Assembly (NCBI RefSeq): GCF_032854445.1
Contig: NC_088295.1
Span: 24,167,385-24,231,384 of the forward strand
DNA length: 64,000 nucleotides
Reading direction: 5' to 3'
From: Liolophura sinensis
Lineage: Eukaryota; Mollusca; Polyplacophora; Chitonida; Chitonidae
Shown: one piece after another, positions 37,301-50,100 of the stretch
Position numbering within the stretch: position 1 is the stretch's first letter
Layout: each line of letters starts with the position of its first letter
Program-made: the position numbers and the translations under genes
The notes under the pieces: model-generated
The model's input: the letters and a program-made list of their open reading frames with translations, nothing else
Told to the model about the DNA's origin: nothing
Database searches by the model: none

Positions 37301-37765
37301 TATGTCAATGTGGTATCAGGCCATTTGCATTTTTGGCTTAACACCATAAAATGGAATAATTGAATGATCTTGTACCGACTAGTTTCATTGTGTTAATTAC
37401 TGGTTGTTGTCTCTTGCTTGATGATAAGCCTAGTCTTTCAGGAATCGACAAGTTCCCACACATATTTAGGAGAGAGGGTGGGGGGCTCCCGCAAACAAAC
37501 GCAGCTGTCGTAAAATCACGCCTTTTAGCCGCGTTAGTTCTTGAGAGTCTTGTCTCAATCTGTGTGAACTCGTGACATTCCTAAACTGCCGACTCTGCTT
37601 ATTCAATGAGGCACCACAGGATATTTATGGTAATTTATTGAGGTTAGTGGAAAATCCATGCATTTTCGTTGTTGTATTGGGGTCTTAATATCACTAAGTT
37701 CGAGTCTTTGCAACTTCCGTAGTTAGGCCGCATGACATCGAATCTTCGCACTTCAGTTGCCTTTA

Positions 37766-37833
37766 GTTCAATTTAATTAAACGTTGAGGTCTATTTTGTT
37801 GAAAATAGACCTCGACGTTTAACTTGATTGAAC
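37766..37833. repeat. Strong hairpin: 32-bp inverted arms, 4-nt loop
   Basis: The left arm starts 'gttcaatttaattaaacg' and ends 'aggtctatttt'. The right arm starts 'aaaatagacctcgacgttt' and ends 'gattgaac'. The arms pair over 32 positions with four mismatches around the loop 'gttg'. It lies about 320 bp upstream of the RBM22 start. It could be a small palindromic element or a structured regulatory site. Confidence 0.85.
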
Positions 37834-38130
37834 CAAGTTGCTTTTATAGTTTACGGTGAGTTTATCTATGGTTTACCCGATTGGGAGTTCTTCATTGAGC
37901 TATAATAAGCTCCCTGTTGCTTCATATGGTTGTGCTCAGAATATTTCACCGACAGCGGTCAGTTTTTTTCTGTGGAGAAAAAGTTATCCTCGTAAGTCTT
38001 AGAGTGAAACCTACACACTTTCTTACAAATCAATGCCAGAAGTTGTCTCACGCCGAACTGTAAAGCCCATGCTCTCCGCGTACTGGTTGGTTCTCGAAGA
38101 ATCTCCACATGAGTGGAGAATGTCAGTGAA

Positions 38131-38140
38131 CTTCCGGTAA
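38131..38140 (-). promoter_or_regulatory. ETS-type site just upstream of RBM22
   Basis: 'cttccggtaa' is the reverse complement of an ETS-family core (ACCGGAAG), 15 bp upstream of the RBM22 start codon in a CpG-containing stretch. Such sites are common in TATA-less housekeeping promoters. It may overlap the transcription start or lie in the 5'UTR. Confidence 0.4.
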
Positions 38141-38154
38141 CGCATTTCGTCAAG

Positions 38155-41100
38155 ATGGCTATGTCAAAAGGAGCTAACACTTATAATCGGCAAAACTGGG
38201 AGGATTCTGTAAGTAAAAGTGCAGTGGGCTGGTGTTGTTAAACAGCCATTTCAATAAATAAAAACAAAGTTACTTTTAGCGAAAGTAATCGTAATCCTAT
38301 ATTTTTAAGCTTCGTATTGAAAACATAATCGTGGGCTAGAAATCGACATGATCTGGTGATCAGATTTCGTCACCCACCGGAAATCCAGCAAATGTTCTGT
38401 TCATTTTGGGTTAGCAATTTCTGAGCAATTTATCACAGAATGATGTATATTCAGAATAACATTTGCTGCCTGTAGGAACTTTCAGCTCACTGGGGGTATT
38501 TTAAACAATACAAGTCTTTGCTTTGTTCTTTTTGTTTTAGTAATATAAATTTTCCTTTCAGGAATTCCCCATTCTGTGTCAGACATGCTTGGGAGACAAC
38601 CCTTACATTCGAATGGTAAGTATGATTTATTTTTCATTTACTTTTTGTTACATTTTACATTTACTTGATTGGCTCAGAACAGCTATGACATCACTGCAAA
38701 ACGGCAAAACTATGAATGCCGGAGTCCAAATGTTGTTGAAATTCACATAAATACTTCTTCTCGCTCACAGAGTAACTTTGTACAGTCATGGCGAGTCAGG
38801 TGCACTATAATCTCGCAGCGGCTTGTCATAACATGCAGAAATCAACCTTACAACAGAAAGGGATGGTTTCATCAGTCATCATTGATGTAGAATAGAAAGA
38901 ACATTTTTGATTAGTTAGTCGGTCAAGAAAAAGCAATCCTTTAGGTTTCAGTTACAGCTTGCGGCTATCGTCTGCATGGGCGGACTCTGTGGCTCAGTTG
39001 GTTAGCACGCTAGCGCAGCATAATGACTCAGGAGTCTCTCACCAATGTGGTCACTGTGAGTTCAAGTCAATCTCATGCTGGCTTCCCCTTCGGCCGTACG
39101 TGGGAAGGTCTGTCAGCGGATGGTTGTGGGATTCCCCCGGGCTGTGCCCGGTTTCCACCCACCAAAATGCTGGCCGCCGTCGTATAAGTGAAATATTCTT
39201 GAGTACGGCGTAAAACACCAATGAAATAAATGAATAAATATCGTCTGCACATCTGCTTTGTTATCCATGTTTTCTGCCCATGGCCTCAGCTGCAATCCAG
39301 ATTTTGGATGCACCCGATGCAATTTTGAAGAGATATGAAGTTGGTCATGCATAATTATTGAGAACTGTATCCACATCTTTCGACCAGCTGTGTGACATAT
39401 AAACCTACTAATTACTGATGCATCGGAGTCGTCACATTGTGTGCGTTTGCCTGTGGAAGTTTCAAAAGATGTTCCGATTATACTTTTTGGGCAGTTGTTG
39501 AAGTCGTGTGTCATCTGTATTTGCTAACTGTAATTCACCTTGCCCACTTTGACATAAAGTTGAATAATGGTGTGCGTCTATGACAACTGGCTCAAAAATG
39601 CAAAAGTATAAAGACTGGCTGCGCAAATTTGTAGAAACAAGTAACGCAACATGCGGTGCTTGTACAAAAAACATTGATATCGTTATGATGGGTGGGGCCG
39701 ACCAGTGATCCCATCTTCAGGGTAAAAAACAAACCAAGTTTCAAGTTGAAGTGGAAATAGTCCAATATAAAGGTATTATAAAAAGGGCAAACTAACCTTG
39801 AAAAAGGTCTTGGGACTGTGAACCCTGTACATTACATGAAAGAGGGTATAACATCAAAACTTGCTTTCACTATGAGTTGAAGATGTGGTTTGGCATTAAG
39901 AAGATAATTCCTGTTTAATGGTACAGGCATTTTGCATCATTATGTTAGGAACATAATTCCTGTTTAATGGTACAGGCATTGTGCATAATATTGTATATCC
40001 CTTAGTATTGAAGCGATAGCCACTATGTATTTTTTTTCTTTTTCATCAAAGTCATACTGATGGTAATTCATGCATTCTTTCAGACAAAAGAGAAATATGG
40101 AAAAGAGTGTAAAATTTGTGCACGCCCTTTCTGTGTATTTCGTTGGTGCCCTGGAGCAAGAATGAGGTTCAAAAAAACAGAGGTCTGCCAAACCTGTTCA
40201 AAGATGAAGAATATCTGTCAAACATGTCTACTTGATCTGGAATATGGTAAGTTAGGCCTTCATTAAAGAATTGTTTGCTTCACAAAAAGTCATTTGAAGG
40301 CAAATTGTTCTGTAATTAAAAAAAAAGAACAATTTTCTGTAGGAGGTCTCTATAAAAACTTTTGAGTAGTCCCCTGTTTCAGTAAGTGGATGTGTTGGGT
40401 AACACAAAACATATGTTTAAAGACAGCTTTGAATTATAAATAGGTGACCAGAATGTAGATTAGAGGTGGTATTATCTCAACATTACTTACTGTGAATTAG
40501 TATACTTGGTAAGTTCTCTATACAGATTAGCCACATGACTTGATTCATTGACATAGAATTATCTTGTCACACCTGTTTGCAAATTGTGATTTTCTTGTTT
40601 CTATTGGTCTTTTGATAAATCACACATATCAAAAATTCCTCTTTGGCCGTAAGTGGGAAGGTCTGCAGCAACCTGTGGATGGTCATGGGTTTTCTCGGGG
40701 CTCTGCCTGCTTTCCTTTCACCATAATCACTTTCCTATAAGTGAAATATTCTTGAGTATGGCATAAAACACCAATCGAATGAATAAATAAATAAATAACA
40801 TATCAAAAATGTAGTGCACGCAAGTTTCAAGCAAACTCACGTGACATGAATAAAACTGCAATTTGGTATCAGTTTATTTATTTATTTGATTGTTGTTTAA
40901 TGAACAAAAGTCAAGAACAAATTGATATGTAAAATAGTTACATAAATGTTGGTGAATGTAAGCTCTGGTGTTTTTTGTGTTGACATAATGTGAGATTTTT
41001 TAATGTCCTTAGCAAAGATAGAAAGTTTGCCAATTATTCTCTGACAGTCAGCTCTCAAGATGGAATGTTCTTGGTGTTTTTGTGGTCATATCAGATTCCT

Positions 41101-44100
41101 TCTATTCAGATGACTTAAGCTTGAGCTAAAGTTTTATTCAAGGATCAAGAAGAAAAGAGTAAACAGTGGCTGTCAGAATTTGAAAATAGCTCCTGGTATC
41201 TTCTGTTACTCACACTGCCACTTTGGTTGCCTGATGGTTAGAGCATTCGCCTCAGAGTCAGGAGACCAGGGATCAAACCCAGGAATGGTGATGCCAACAA
41301 CTTTAAAAATGTTACTTTTGCTTGGAACTAAGCACGGAGAGGGTATGACAAGGAAGCAGAGCTGGTTGGCTCTGTCAGTGTGTGTGACTTGATGGGGTGT
41401 CATATTTCAGCGTGATAGATAGTCACAGGCAGCAGATTGGCAGCATGGGCTCACCAAGAAGACACAGTATATGTACACACATCTCATTGTCATGTGACTG
41501 AAAAATTAAGTATGGTGGAAAAACCGAGCTTACGTATGCACATACATATATTCTGTTAATCGATGGTAAAGTGATACGAGATGTTATATATGATGAGGCT
41601 TTATGCCAGCCAGTTCGTCAGGTACTTAGCAAGGTTTTGTGGGTTACCCTGGTCTCTTAGTTTCCCTCAAACAGCTTGATTTCTGGTCAGAGTTAATGGA
41701 CCAAACATATAAACCATGGATGAATAATGAGAATGCCACATTTTAGACACATATATTGTTGACATTGAAGGTTTCTGAGCATAATGTCTTTTGATCTGTA
41801 CAGGCTTACCTGTTCAGGTGAGAGATGCTGCCCTTAAGTTACAAGATGATATTCCAAAATCAGATGTAAATAAGGAATATTATACTCAGCGCATGGAAAG
41901 AGAGGTAAGATTTTGTGTTTATGCTTTTTTTTTCAAATAAGATGTGTACAAGGTTTAATAATGGATATTAATGACAGAGTATGCATGATTAAAGTGTACT
42001 TTCAGATGTTCATTCTCAGTGCTGTAGAATTCTCATATGTAAATGATATGAGTTAAAAATGTTTACAATTCCCAAAACTTTTATATTGTGTATATATTCT
42101 CATACTGTGGCTTGTCATAACATGAATTACTGATTTTGATCATCTGTTACTTAGGCTGCCAAGACAGATGGAACTAACCCTCTAGGTGCTCTGTCAGGGA
42201 AGGCTCAGGCCCCTAGTGACATGTTACTGAAGCTAGCCAGAACTACCCCATACTACAAGAGAAACAGACCTCACATCTGCTCTTTCTGGGTCAAAGGAGA
42301 GTGTAAGAGAGGTGAAGAGTGCCCCTATAGGTAAGGGCCTGACACATTTATGCCTTCTGTCACATAAGGTTGTGGTAATGCTCTCCATTCTTCAGATATG
42401 GGACATTTTGGCATAATTAACACATCATAACTGAAACTTTGACTTTGATACAGAAGGTGAAAAATGGTTCACAGATTATGTCCACAAAAAGTGATCTGTC
42501 ACATACAACTGTATTATTAGTAATTTAGTGATAATACTTGATGTGTAAATGGAATTTAATAGCCTGGTGGAAGAAGGGAGATTACTCAGTAATTGGAACT
42601 ACTGAGATCATTGCTAGAGGCACACATACACAGTACAGATTAGAAATGACATCATCAGAGAAGATAGCAGACTTGATGAATATCAGTAGTTTCTTCCACA
42701 GTAGTAAACTTAAAGCCTTAAGTGGTTTTACTTCTTTGTTTATACTATGTTCAATCATTTATTCAACTGGTTGTTTTTGTGCAGGCATGAGAAACCCACA
42801 GATCCAGATGACCCGTTGGCAGATCAGAACATAAAGGACAGATATTATGGGATGGATGACCCAGTGGCAGATAAACTGTTAAAGAGATATGCAAATATGC
42901 CAAAGCTAGATCCCCCAGAGGACAAAACCATCACCACCCTGTATGTGGGTAATTTGGGAGAGAAGGTGGCAGAGAAAGAGTTAAGGTATGGCTGAGGTTT
43001 TCAACTGAGAAACAAATATGGATCACCTATTATGACGTGAAGTACATCTTGCACTTTAATATTGTGGTAATTTTTACTGAGAACTAATGGTCATTATGAA
43101 TTAAAATTTGACTTTTATTCTATGTGTTGAACCTATGATTATCTCTTATAGAGTTAATTGTCCATCACAGCTGGATCTTTGAAAATTTGGGGATTGAGGA
43201 ATCAGCATCAAAGAATGATCTTTTTTGTTTTGTGAATAAAAGTTTTAAAATTTTACTTGCGGATTTTGTGAGACCCACTTTTGCCCTGTTTGTGGCAACA
43301 TTAGTTTATAGTATTTTTTATCTGTTTCAGGGACCACTTTTACCAGTTTGGTGAAATCCGCTCAGTCAATGTGGTCAGTAAGCAGCAGTGCGCATTTGTA
43401 CAGTTCACAAACCGCCAGTCCGCAGAGACAGCTGCCGAGAAGTGCTTCAACAAGCTCATAATTAATGGTAGAAGGTTAAACATTAAATGGGGCCGATCCC
43501 AGGCTCAGCAGGCCGGAGTAAGGATGGACGGAGAGGAGCCAGTCTACGAACCAGTTCCAGGTCTCCCTGGAGGTTAGTTGTCCTGAGACATATCTAATTT
43601 AGGCATTGTAGTCCTGTATTGAGAAATGCTGCTGAGCTCATTAATATACATCCTAGGGCAGTTTGTCTCAGAACATCTCCTTCCACTCTATCACACTGTT
43701 CCCACCTGTTCCAGGTACAAATTTAAAAATGTTGTGTTATTGTATATCAATCTGATATTGATAACTTCAGCTGGAAGATCCAAGATAAGCAAAATCTACA
43801 TGTAAATGCCAGCATTTGTCTGAAGGGTTGATTTAATACTGAGCGACAAAACACCCAACAAATAAATAACTAAATAAATAATACATGTACTGAGAGATCT
43901 CCATCGTCTACTTCTGATAGCTTTTTGAAGCTGTTGAATAAGGAATGATTGACTGGTCAACTCAGCTTTCTATAACAGTAATTTCATTTTGACTGAATAT
44001 TCATGTTCAAAAACACACAGGGTTCAAACTGGACTTTGTAAACCTTGAAAATCCTGAAAATTGAAAGTAACTTTTTCAGGTCTAGGAAGGCTTGTAAATG

Positions 44101-46247
44101 CAGGGTTTTTGTAGTTGGGCGTGAAAAAGTCTTGAAGCAGAATCAATTCACATTGCTTTAATTTTGTATAACTAGAATATTTCTTCCAGGTAGTCTCGAG
44201 TATGTTGGCCTGAAATTCAAATTCTGTGAGGTTTAGGAACTCTGAACGAAGGAACAATCATCCAGCCATGTAATCGTGCTGCTTTCATTTTAAAGTGCAT
44301 CATTCCTGCAGTTTTGCATAGAATTTCATCCCTTTAACACAGTATCTTTGTAAAATAATAAATATATCAAATATATAAAAAAATTAATTGTATGTTTTAT
44401 TCATTTGTTTACAGTGCTACCACCTCCTCCACAAGATATGGGTAACAACTTCTTCAACCTCCAGCAGCCTCCCCCAATGATGCCCCCACCCCCTCCAGGT
44501 GGACCACCCAGAGGCCCTCCACCCATGCACCCCATGGGAGGTCCCATGGCGCCCATGGGACACATGATGAGAGGACCACCACCCCCAGGTATACCTTTTA
44601 GTTCAATTGTGTTTATTTAAATTGTTAAGTATCATTCATTCATCAACACAAATAAGATATAATCATTATAAACTATTATGAACCAGAAATTTCAGTTTAT
44701 CTGGAATCTTGAATCCTTGTTAAAGGGTATTATTAATGTTAGGCATTCCAAGTATATGATTGATGTCTGGTATTTCTTGGAAACATAGAAATATATTTCC
44801 CTCAGACCCTGACTATGAGCCTGTAGACCATTATATAACATATGTCGCAATGCAGAATGAGCCAAGGTTCTGGTCTGTCCAGTGTCAGTATAATGTGACT
44901 AGGCCATGTGTCATTTCTAGTGTCTTTAACATGGCTTTCCAGTGAGGCACAGAGTCAGGCCTGCTACAAGGAGACAACATCGCCATAAAACTGAATTATT
45001 ATTAAAAGTAACCTATCAAGCCAACAATTCATAATGCAGTCATCCTGGCTTCCTCTCAGGCTGTAGGTGAGAAGGTCGGATGACAACCTGCGGTGGTCGT
45101 GGGTTTCCCCAGGACCCTGCCCAGTTTCCTCCCAAACATAATACTAGCTGCTGTCATATAACTGAAATATTCTCGAGTACAGCATAAAACACCAGTGAAA
45201 TATATAAATCATAGTGAAGAGCTTGAAGAAAAAAAAAAATTAAGGCATTTGTGGTTACGCCATTCTCAAGTTAAGATAAGTTAGTGGTTGTACATAATCA
45301 CATTTGGCAGAATAAAAACATTCAACATGTCATGAACACAGGTGCCTCTAACCATTGTAGTCACCTGATGTTGGCTTCCTATCCCTTTGTGTAAGGGGAA
45401 TGTGGGTCAGCTACCTGTAGACGGTTGTGGGTCTCCCCCAGGCTCTGCCTGATTTCCTACTACCATAACACTGGCCATTGTTATATAAGTGAAATATTCT
45501 TGCGTATGGGGTAAAATACTAATTATATAAATAAATAAATCATCGGGTCATTGTATAAATTCATGCTCAACATTGATTCCATCAGTATCTGGTAATACTT
45601 GCATATGCGATTTGCATATACATCCCAATTATGTGATTTATACTGCAGTAGAGTCAGAGCTTAATCAGATCATTCGGATCTATTATGTCTATTTGATGGG
45701 TGTTTTACGCGGTACTCAAGAATATTTCACTTATACAACGAGAGGCAGCATTATGGTTAAGGAGGAGAAACCCACGAGCAGGTTGCTGACAGACCTTCCC
45801 ATGTACGACCAGGGAGGAAGCCAGCATAAGCTGGATTTGAACTCACAGCAACTGCATCGGTGTAATCAGATCAAGAAATGAATTGTATGGAATCTTGGCA
45901 GGTTGGATGCCATTGTGAGGCAATTTAGTCAGATATATACAGCTGTATAAATATAATTTTAATATGCTGTTGTACTGAAGCAGTCATAAGCTTCACTATC
46001 CAGCTGTCCTGTTTGTAACTGTTCAAGTCAGTTATATAACACCAATCAAGGTTATATTATATACATGTATTTATTATAGATTACCCCTCGGTTACTAGTT
46101 AACATTAAGTGTTCTTATTTTACAGGGATGAGGTTACCACCCCCACCACCTGGAATGATGCCCATGAGGCCACCCCCAATGCCGCCCCGAGGGGCTCTTC
46201 CTGTACACTACCCATCTCAAGACCCAACTCGTATGGGAGCAAAATAA
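38155..46247 (+). CDS. RBM22: Pre-mRNA-splicing factor RBM22 (9 coding exons)
   Basis: RNA-binding protein of the spliceosome (yeast Cwc2-related), which contacts U6 snRNA and pre-mRNA near the catalytic centre. Exons: 38155-38208, 38562-38615, 40084-40246, 41804-41904, 42155-42330, 42785-42985, 43331-43572, 44415-44588, 46126-46247. All junctions are GT..AG and in phase, giving 428 residues (human 420). The N-terminus [18 protein letters not shown] is followed by a cysteine-rich part with repeated CxxC pairs (to about 90). A CCCH zinc finger (C166, C174, C180, H184) sits in [19 protein letters not shown]. An RRM spans about 232-305, with LYVGNL and CAFVQF as RNP-like strands. The C-terminal tail is rich in Pro, Met and Gly and ends in a conserved [13 protein letters not shown]-type peptide. 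The start is the first ATG, matching known family N-termini. An ETS site lies upstream and a poly(A) signal 118 nt after the stop. Confidence 0.97.
38977..39238 (+). mobile_element. SINE-A, full length with 11-bp target-site duplication
   Basis: Best copy of this family in the window, 262 bp, in RBM22 intron 2. The tRNA-derived head has an A-box-like 'tggctcagttggttagcac' and a B-box-like 'gtgagttcaagtcaatc'. The body has 'cttccccttcggccgtacgt' and 'gccgccgtcgtataagtgaa', and the tail is a degenerate ATAAATGAATAAA. The word 'tatcgtctgca' borders both sides (38966-38976 and 39239-39249), a clean target-site duplication that fixes the ends. Confidence 0.95.
39904..39992. repeat. Two-copy 49-bp direct repeat in RBM22 intron 2
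   Basis: 'ataattcctgtttaatggta' followed by 'caggcatt' occurs at 39904 and again at 39953, an offset of 49 bp, with few differences. It is about 90 bp upstream of the exon at 40084. Confidence 0.85.
40638..40800 (+). mobile_element. SINE-A, 5'-truncated, RBM22 intron 3
   Basis: It contains 'cctctttggccgtaagtggg', 'gcagcaacctgtggatggtc', 'ataagtgaaatattcttgag' and a tail of AATAAATAAATAAATAA. The head is missing. Confidence 0.88.
41218..41520 (+). mobile_element. tRNA-derived SINE (family C, SINE-B-like tail), RBM22 intron 3
   Basis: The head reads like a tRNA gene 5' half and T-arm: 'tggttagagcattcgcctca', then 'ccagggatcaaacccaggaa' as B box. The right part ends 'tcatgtgactgaaaaattaa', the same kind of end seen in SINE-B ('tcatatgactgaaaaattgt'). 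It cannot be a functional tRNA, because the sequence after the head does not close an acceptor stem. Confidence 0.7.
45040..45210 (+). mobile_element. SINE-A, truncated, RBM22 intron 8 (first of three)
   Basis: The SINE-A body is visible as 'ctggcttcctctcaggctgt', 'ggtcgtgggtttccccagga' and 'aactgaaatattctcgagta', with a weak ATATAAAT tail. Substitutions are numerous, so it is an older copy. Confidence 0.8.
45343..45540 (+). mobile_element. SINE-A, diverged, RBM22 intron 8 (second of three)
   Basis: Recognised by 'ttggcttcctatccctttgt', 'ggttgtgggtctcccccagg' and 'ataagtgaaatattcttgcg', ending in AATAAATAAAT. It is one of the more diverged copies. Confidence 0.75.
45690..45870 (-). mobile_element. 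SINE-A, inverted copy, RBM22 intron 8 (third of three)
   Basis: On the plus strand it reads 'gtgttttacgcggtactcaa', 'gaatatttcacttatacaac', 'ggaggaagccagcataagct' and 'ggatttgaactcacagcaac', the reverse complement of SINE-A including part of its tRNA head. It faces the two plus-strand copies in the same intron, so the transcript could form a long double-stranded hairpin. Confidence 0.85.
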
Positions 46248-46364
46248 TGGCGAGGATGGTAATTTACAATCAGTCTTTTGCTGTATTCATATTCTGTGAA
46301 CAGCCAAAGAATCCAATGATTTTTAAATGTGCGAAACTGAAGTCTGGAAATTGTACACGCTATT

Positions 46365-46370
46365 AATAAA
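46365..46370 (+). terminator. RBM22 poly(A) signal
   Basis: AATAAA 118 nt after the RBM22 stop codon, in a short AT-rich tail. It fits a compact 3'UTR ending before the convergent cadherin gene. Confidence 0.7.
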
Positions 46371-46926
46371 TCATTTTATTAAATGACAGACAGAATTTTT
46401 TTGGTTGATTTTTTGATGTAGGTAAGGTTTCGGAGATAAAATCCAGGTAAATTTGATGAAGAATGAGTATTACTTGATTGTGTTCAGTGCAGTAGTCAGT
46501 GAACTAGCAGTCGGGAATTAGGAAACTGGATTCACAGATGTAAACCTTGGCCGTGGTGTCTGTGCCAAGCTGATGGGCGAACCACTTGCCGTTTTGTGGG
46601 GGGGAGCAACAGTTTGTACAGATGTCATCTCAGCTCACACCATTTAGCTATTAAAATATGAATTTGTGCGGACGAAGATCAATTTGATGAGTTCTCGAAA
46701 AATGTACTGGTACGTGTGATAAATGAGCTGATAGTGTGATTTAAACATGACTTCTTCTTATTGAATTCAGATTAAATCCATGTATGCAGTAGTTCACCAT
46801 AGTTCCCTGGATTCCCAGCAGTGAGCGTCCAGTTTCCAACACACACAGACTTCTTTATTCCTCTTTATGGAGATGAACTAGATTCTGATAGACATAGGAA
46901 CTGGAAGCATGGGCACTGACTTACCA

Positions 46927-46932
46927 TTTATT
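46927..46932 (-). terminator. Candidate poly(A) signal of the cadherin-repeat gene
   Basis: TTTATT on the plus strand (AATAAA on the minus strand), 250 bp beyond the cadherin stop. A second such signal is at 46854-46859. Either would end the transcript in the interval facing RBM22. Confidence 0.5.
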
Positions 46933-47181
46933 CATCGTATTGACCAGCATTAAACATATATACACATTAATTGATAATGTAAACTCAAATTATGGGAATA
47001 AAGCTCCATTATGAAGGTTGACACTTCCCCGAAAACAATAACACAAGGCCTAAATACAAGGTGTAAATACAAGGTGTCAACACATGAATATTTGTTTGTA
47101 GAAAATTTGTTCATAATAGCACAGATTGAAGGAACACTTAAAACGGCGTACAGTAGAAAAATATTTCTGCTATCCCTTGTG

Positions 47182-50100
47182 TTATTCTAGGACTGTTACT
47201 AACAGTTTGGTGGTATCGGTGAAGCGTCCATCGTTAACTGTGATCTGAAAGGACACACAAGAAGCAAATACATATAACCTGTCATCGAGTAAGAATCACT
47301 CAGAAAAAGCGATTTTTTTTGGGCTTAGGCATTTTTAGGGTGTGGGTAAATGGTAATTTTACTCTGCGTTTTAAGGCTTAATTGAGATATGAATTTTACC
47401 AACCCATAAAATAGCTTGAAAGAACCGCCGAAAAGCACACACATTTATTTATCAAATTAACTATTCCAGCGAAAGTCTTAAAATTCACAAAAATGTCTAA
47501 ATGGCGAAGGTGTTGATCTAACAGAAATATAAATTAACATTGACAGAAAGATAACCCTACTTTTTTTGCAGCTCCGACTAGTAGGAAACTACACATTTTA
47601 TACATACACATATACATATTGTGTAGGAAGTGAGGTTAGATTGGCAGAAAAGGAGGAAAAGGTAGGTCTTCCTTCTACAGTTTTTGATAGTAAGCATATG
47701 CTTACAGGACACCATCGACTTTAAGTAACAGTATTTAGGTTTAGTCTTATTTACGTACTGTTGTGGAATAAGGTTTGTTGGTCATGGCGCTACATCGATG
47801 TGCCACTTCGACTAAATCTAATTTGGCACTCAACATACAAAACAAATTCTCATTAAATCGTTCAACTCCATGGTACTTACAGTAAGCTTGAAGGAAAGGT
47901 CCGTAACATCAGCCATGGACTTCTTCAGGACGATGTTCGTGATATTTTCAATTTCAAACACTTCTTTTTCATTCCCGCTCGATATTTTGTACACCATCTG
48001 GAGAACACAGTGACACAGGGTTATACCCTTACGGGTTGTGAGTCCACGCGGGACAGAAAAACTTATAAAGGCCTCAGTGTAACAAGAACTATTTAGTCAT
48101 GGGCATAGTACGTGTCCTAGGTAACGCCTTAAGAAATCGCGCACATTATATGATCTCTATTTGGCCGTTCTCTTGAAGGCCTAATGCAAAGAGGGTAACA
48201 GAAAGAATAAATGGGTGTGCATGGCTTTGCGCCACAGTGACAATATTTCAGGCATTTCGTGGCACACGATGCCTGACCAGAGAAACTTTTGGACCTTAAT
48301 CATTAGGCTTCCGCTGGCCATAATAAGAAAGACCATAAACTGATTGAACGTGTACTAGTACCAATTTGTTATAATAGAGGTCAAATGAAGAGAGAAATAG
48401 CTCGTGCCCAACAAGCCATATTTGTGTCTTAAATGTTTCATCTTCTTGTAGACACAGGTCGGCAAAAGAATACTTAATTTGCCTTCGGCTTGAAATTCAT
48501 CATATTATAACGAGGCTTTCACATTCCACAATTATGCAGTGACGCCACTGACAGATAGGCCTATCAATCTTTACGTTCCAAAAACATTCACATCTATTGC
48601 CAGCAGCAAAACACATGCTCCTGAGGAACACTGAATTTCTTTTTAAGACGGAAAGATGCCGTGTATATTAGAGCCATGGCCTTTCTAGCGCGATTATATA
48701 CAATCTTGTAAACACTACAAAACAGGGCTATGCTCTAAGGAGAATGATGGCATTTGGTGGAGTATACATTTGACAACATTACCTGTGAGAGAATGTCAGA
48801 ATCGATGGCCCACACCCGGTAAACAACCGCACCCTTGACAGCATCTCTAGGTATGTGTGCCGTCATAGCCTCAAAAGGAAAAACGGGTGGGTTGTCGTTG
48901 ACGTCCGAAATAATTACATTAACCTGGAAACGAAAATATGTACATATGACTCTGTAAAAGACTGGCAAAATGAGGAGCTGTATGTAGATTTTGTGTGAAT
49001 GGTTTGATTTTGATTCTCTGAAAATTTATGGGGCCTCCGTGGCCGATTTAGTTAGCACGCCAGCGCGGCGCAATACGACAGAAGCCTCTCACCAATTCGG
49101 TCACTGTGCGTTCAAGTCCAGTTCATGTTGGCTTCTATTCCGATCGTACGTGGGATGGTCTGCAGCAACCTGCGGATGGTCGTAGGTTTCCCCTGGGTTC
49201 TGTCCCGTTTCGTGCCACCATGAAAGCCATGAGCATTCTGATTTTAAATTACCAGCTTCTCATCTTCTACATAGCCTCTTCGTACAATACACGACTCGTT
49301 ACTGCGCCGACTTCTTCACGTATATGTATAAATACATCGCAATAAGTTTCTCTAGTTTTATTATCTTACCAGTGCGATCACACTTATACTTGGGTAAACC
49401 CCCTTAAGAGGTAAATACTCATATGTTTTTTTAGCTGTCCTGTAAAAATATGAAAGCCTTAATGGAGCGAGTGAATGCTCGAGGTTCAACGTCACATTAA
49501 CCATTTTTTTCAGTCATGTGACGACCGTGCCTCCTTTTCGCTGGACGGATTTCCACTGCTCTTTTATCTACTGCTGCTTCACTGAGACGACTTACCGTAA
49601 GGCAAGTAAGCGGCTCCACCCGAGCAATTATACTGATACGGATCAACCAGTCGTTGCACCGCCCCTCAATGCTGAACGCCCAGCGAGGGAAGATACAACT
49701 TCCTCTTGTAAGGTCTTAGGTGTGACCCGACCCAGGATTGAACCTGGATCTACCGCCACCGAAGCGGACACTCTGCGAACTGAGCCATTGGGGCCGGTAA
49801 AGCCCTGAAGGAAGCACTTTCACTAGTGTTGGTACTGAGCAGTTGTTTTCGCGTGTGTATAACAAGGCCTGTGCTGAAACACCACAGAACGTAACCTACA
49901 TGTTGTTTATACGGACAAAAACACCAGAGAATGTGACCTAGACCTACATGTTTTTTATACGGGCAAAAATTTTCGTTGTTGTCAATGTATAACCCGTAAT
50001 AACGTGAGTTTCAGTATTGCTGTATATAAAGACCAAACTATAAATAGATGAAAAGCTTTATATCCTCTGTTGTACCATAACATCGGAGTTGAGTGAGATG

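Larger units (their letters stand above)
33800..38050. other. 3'UTR/intergenic stretch between PDPK1 and RBM22
   Basis: AT-rich sequence with several AATAAA hexamers and no exon I can support. The first part may be PDPK1 3'UTR. The only notable structure is the inverted repeat at 37766-37833, listed separately. Confidence 0.6.

Noticed and set aside
41218-41300. tRNA-gene-like sequence with A and B boxes
   Set aside because: The acceptor stem does not close, and the sequence continues into a SINE body; the same applies to the heads at 20329, 38977, 49029 and 49800.
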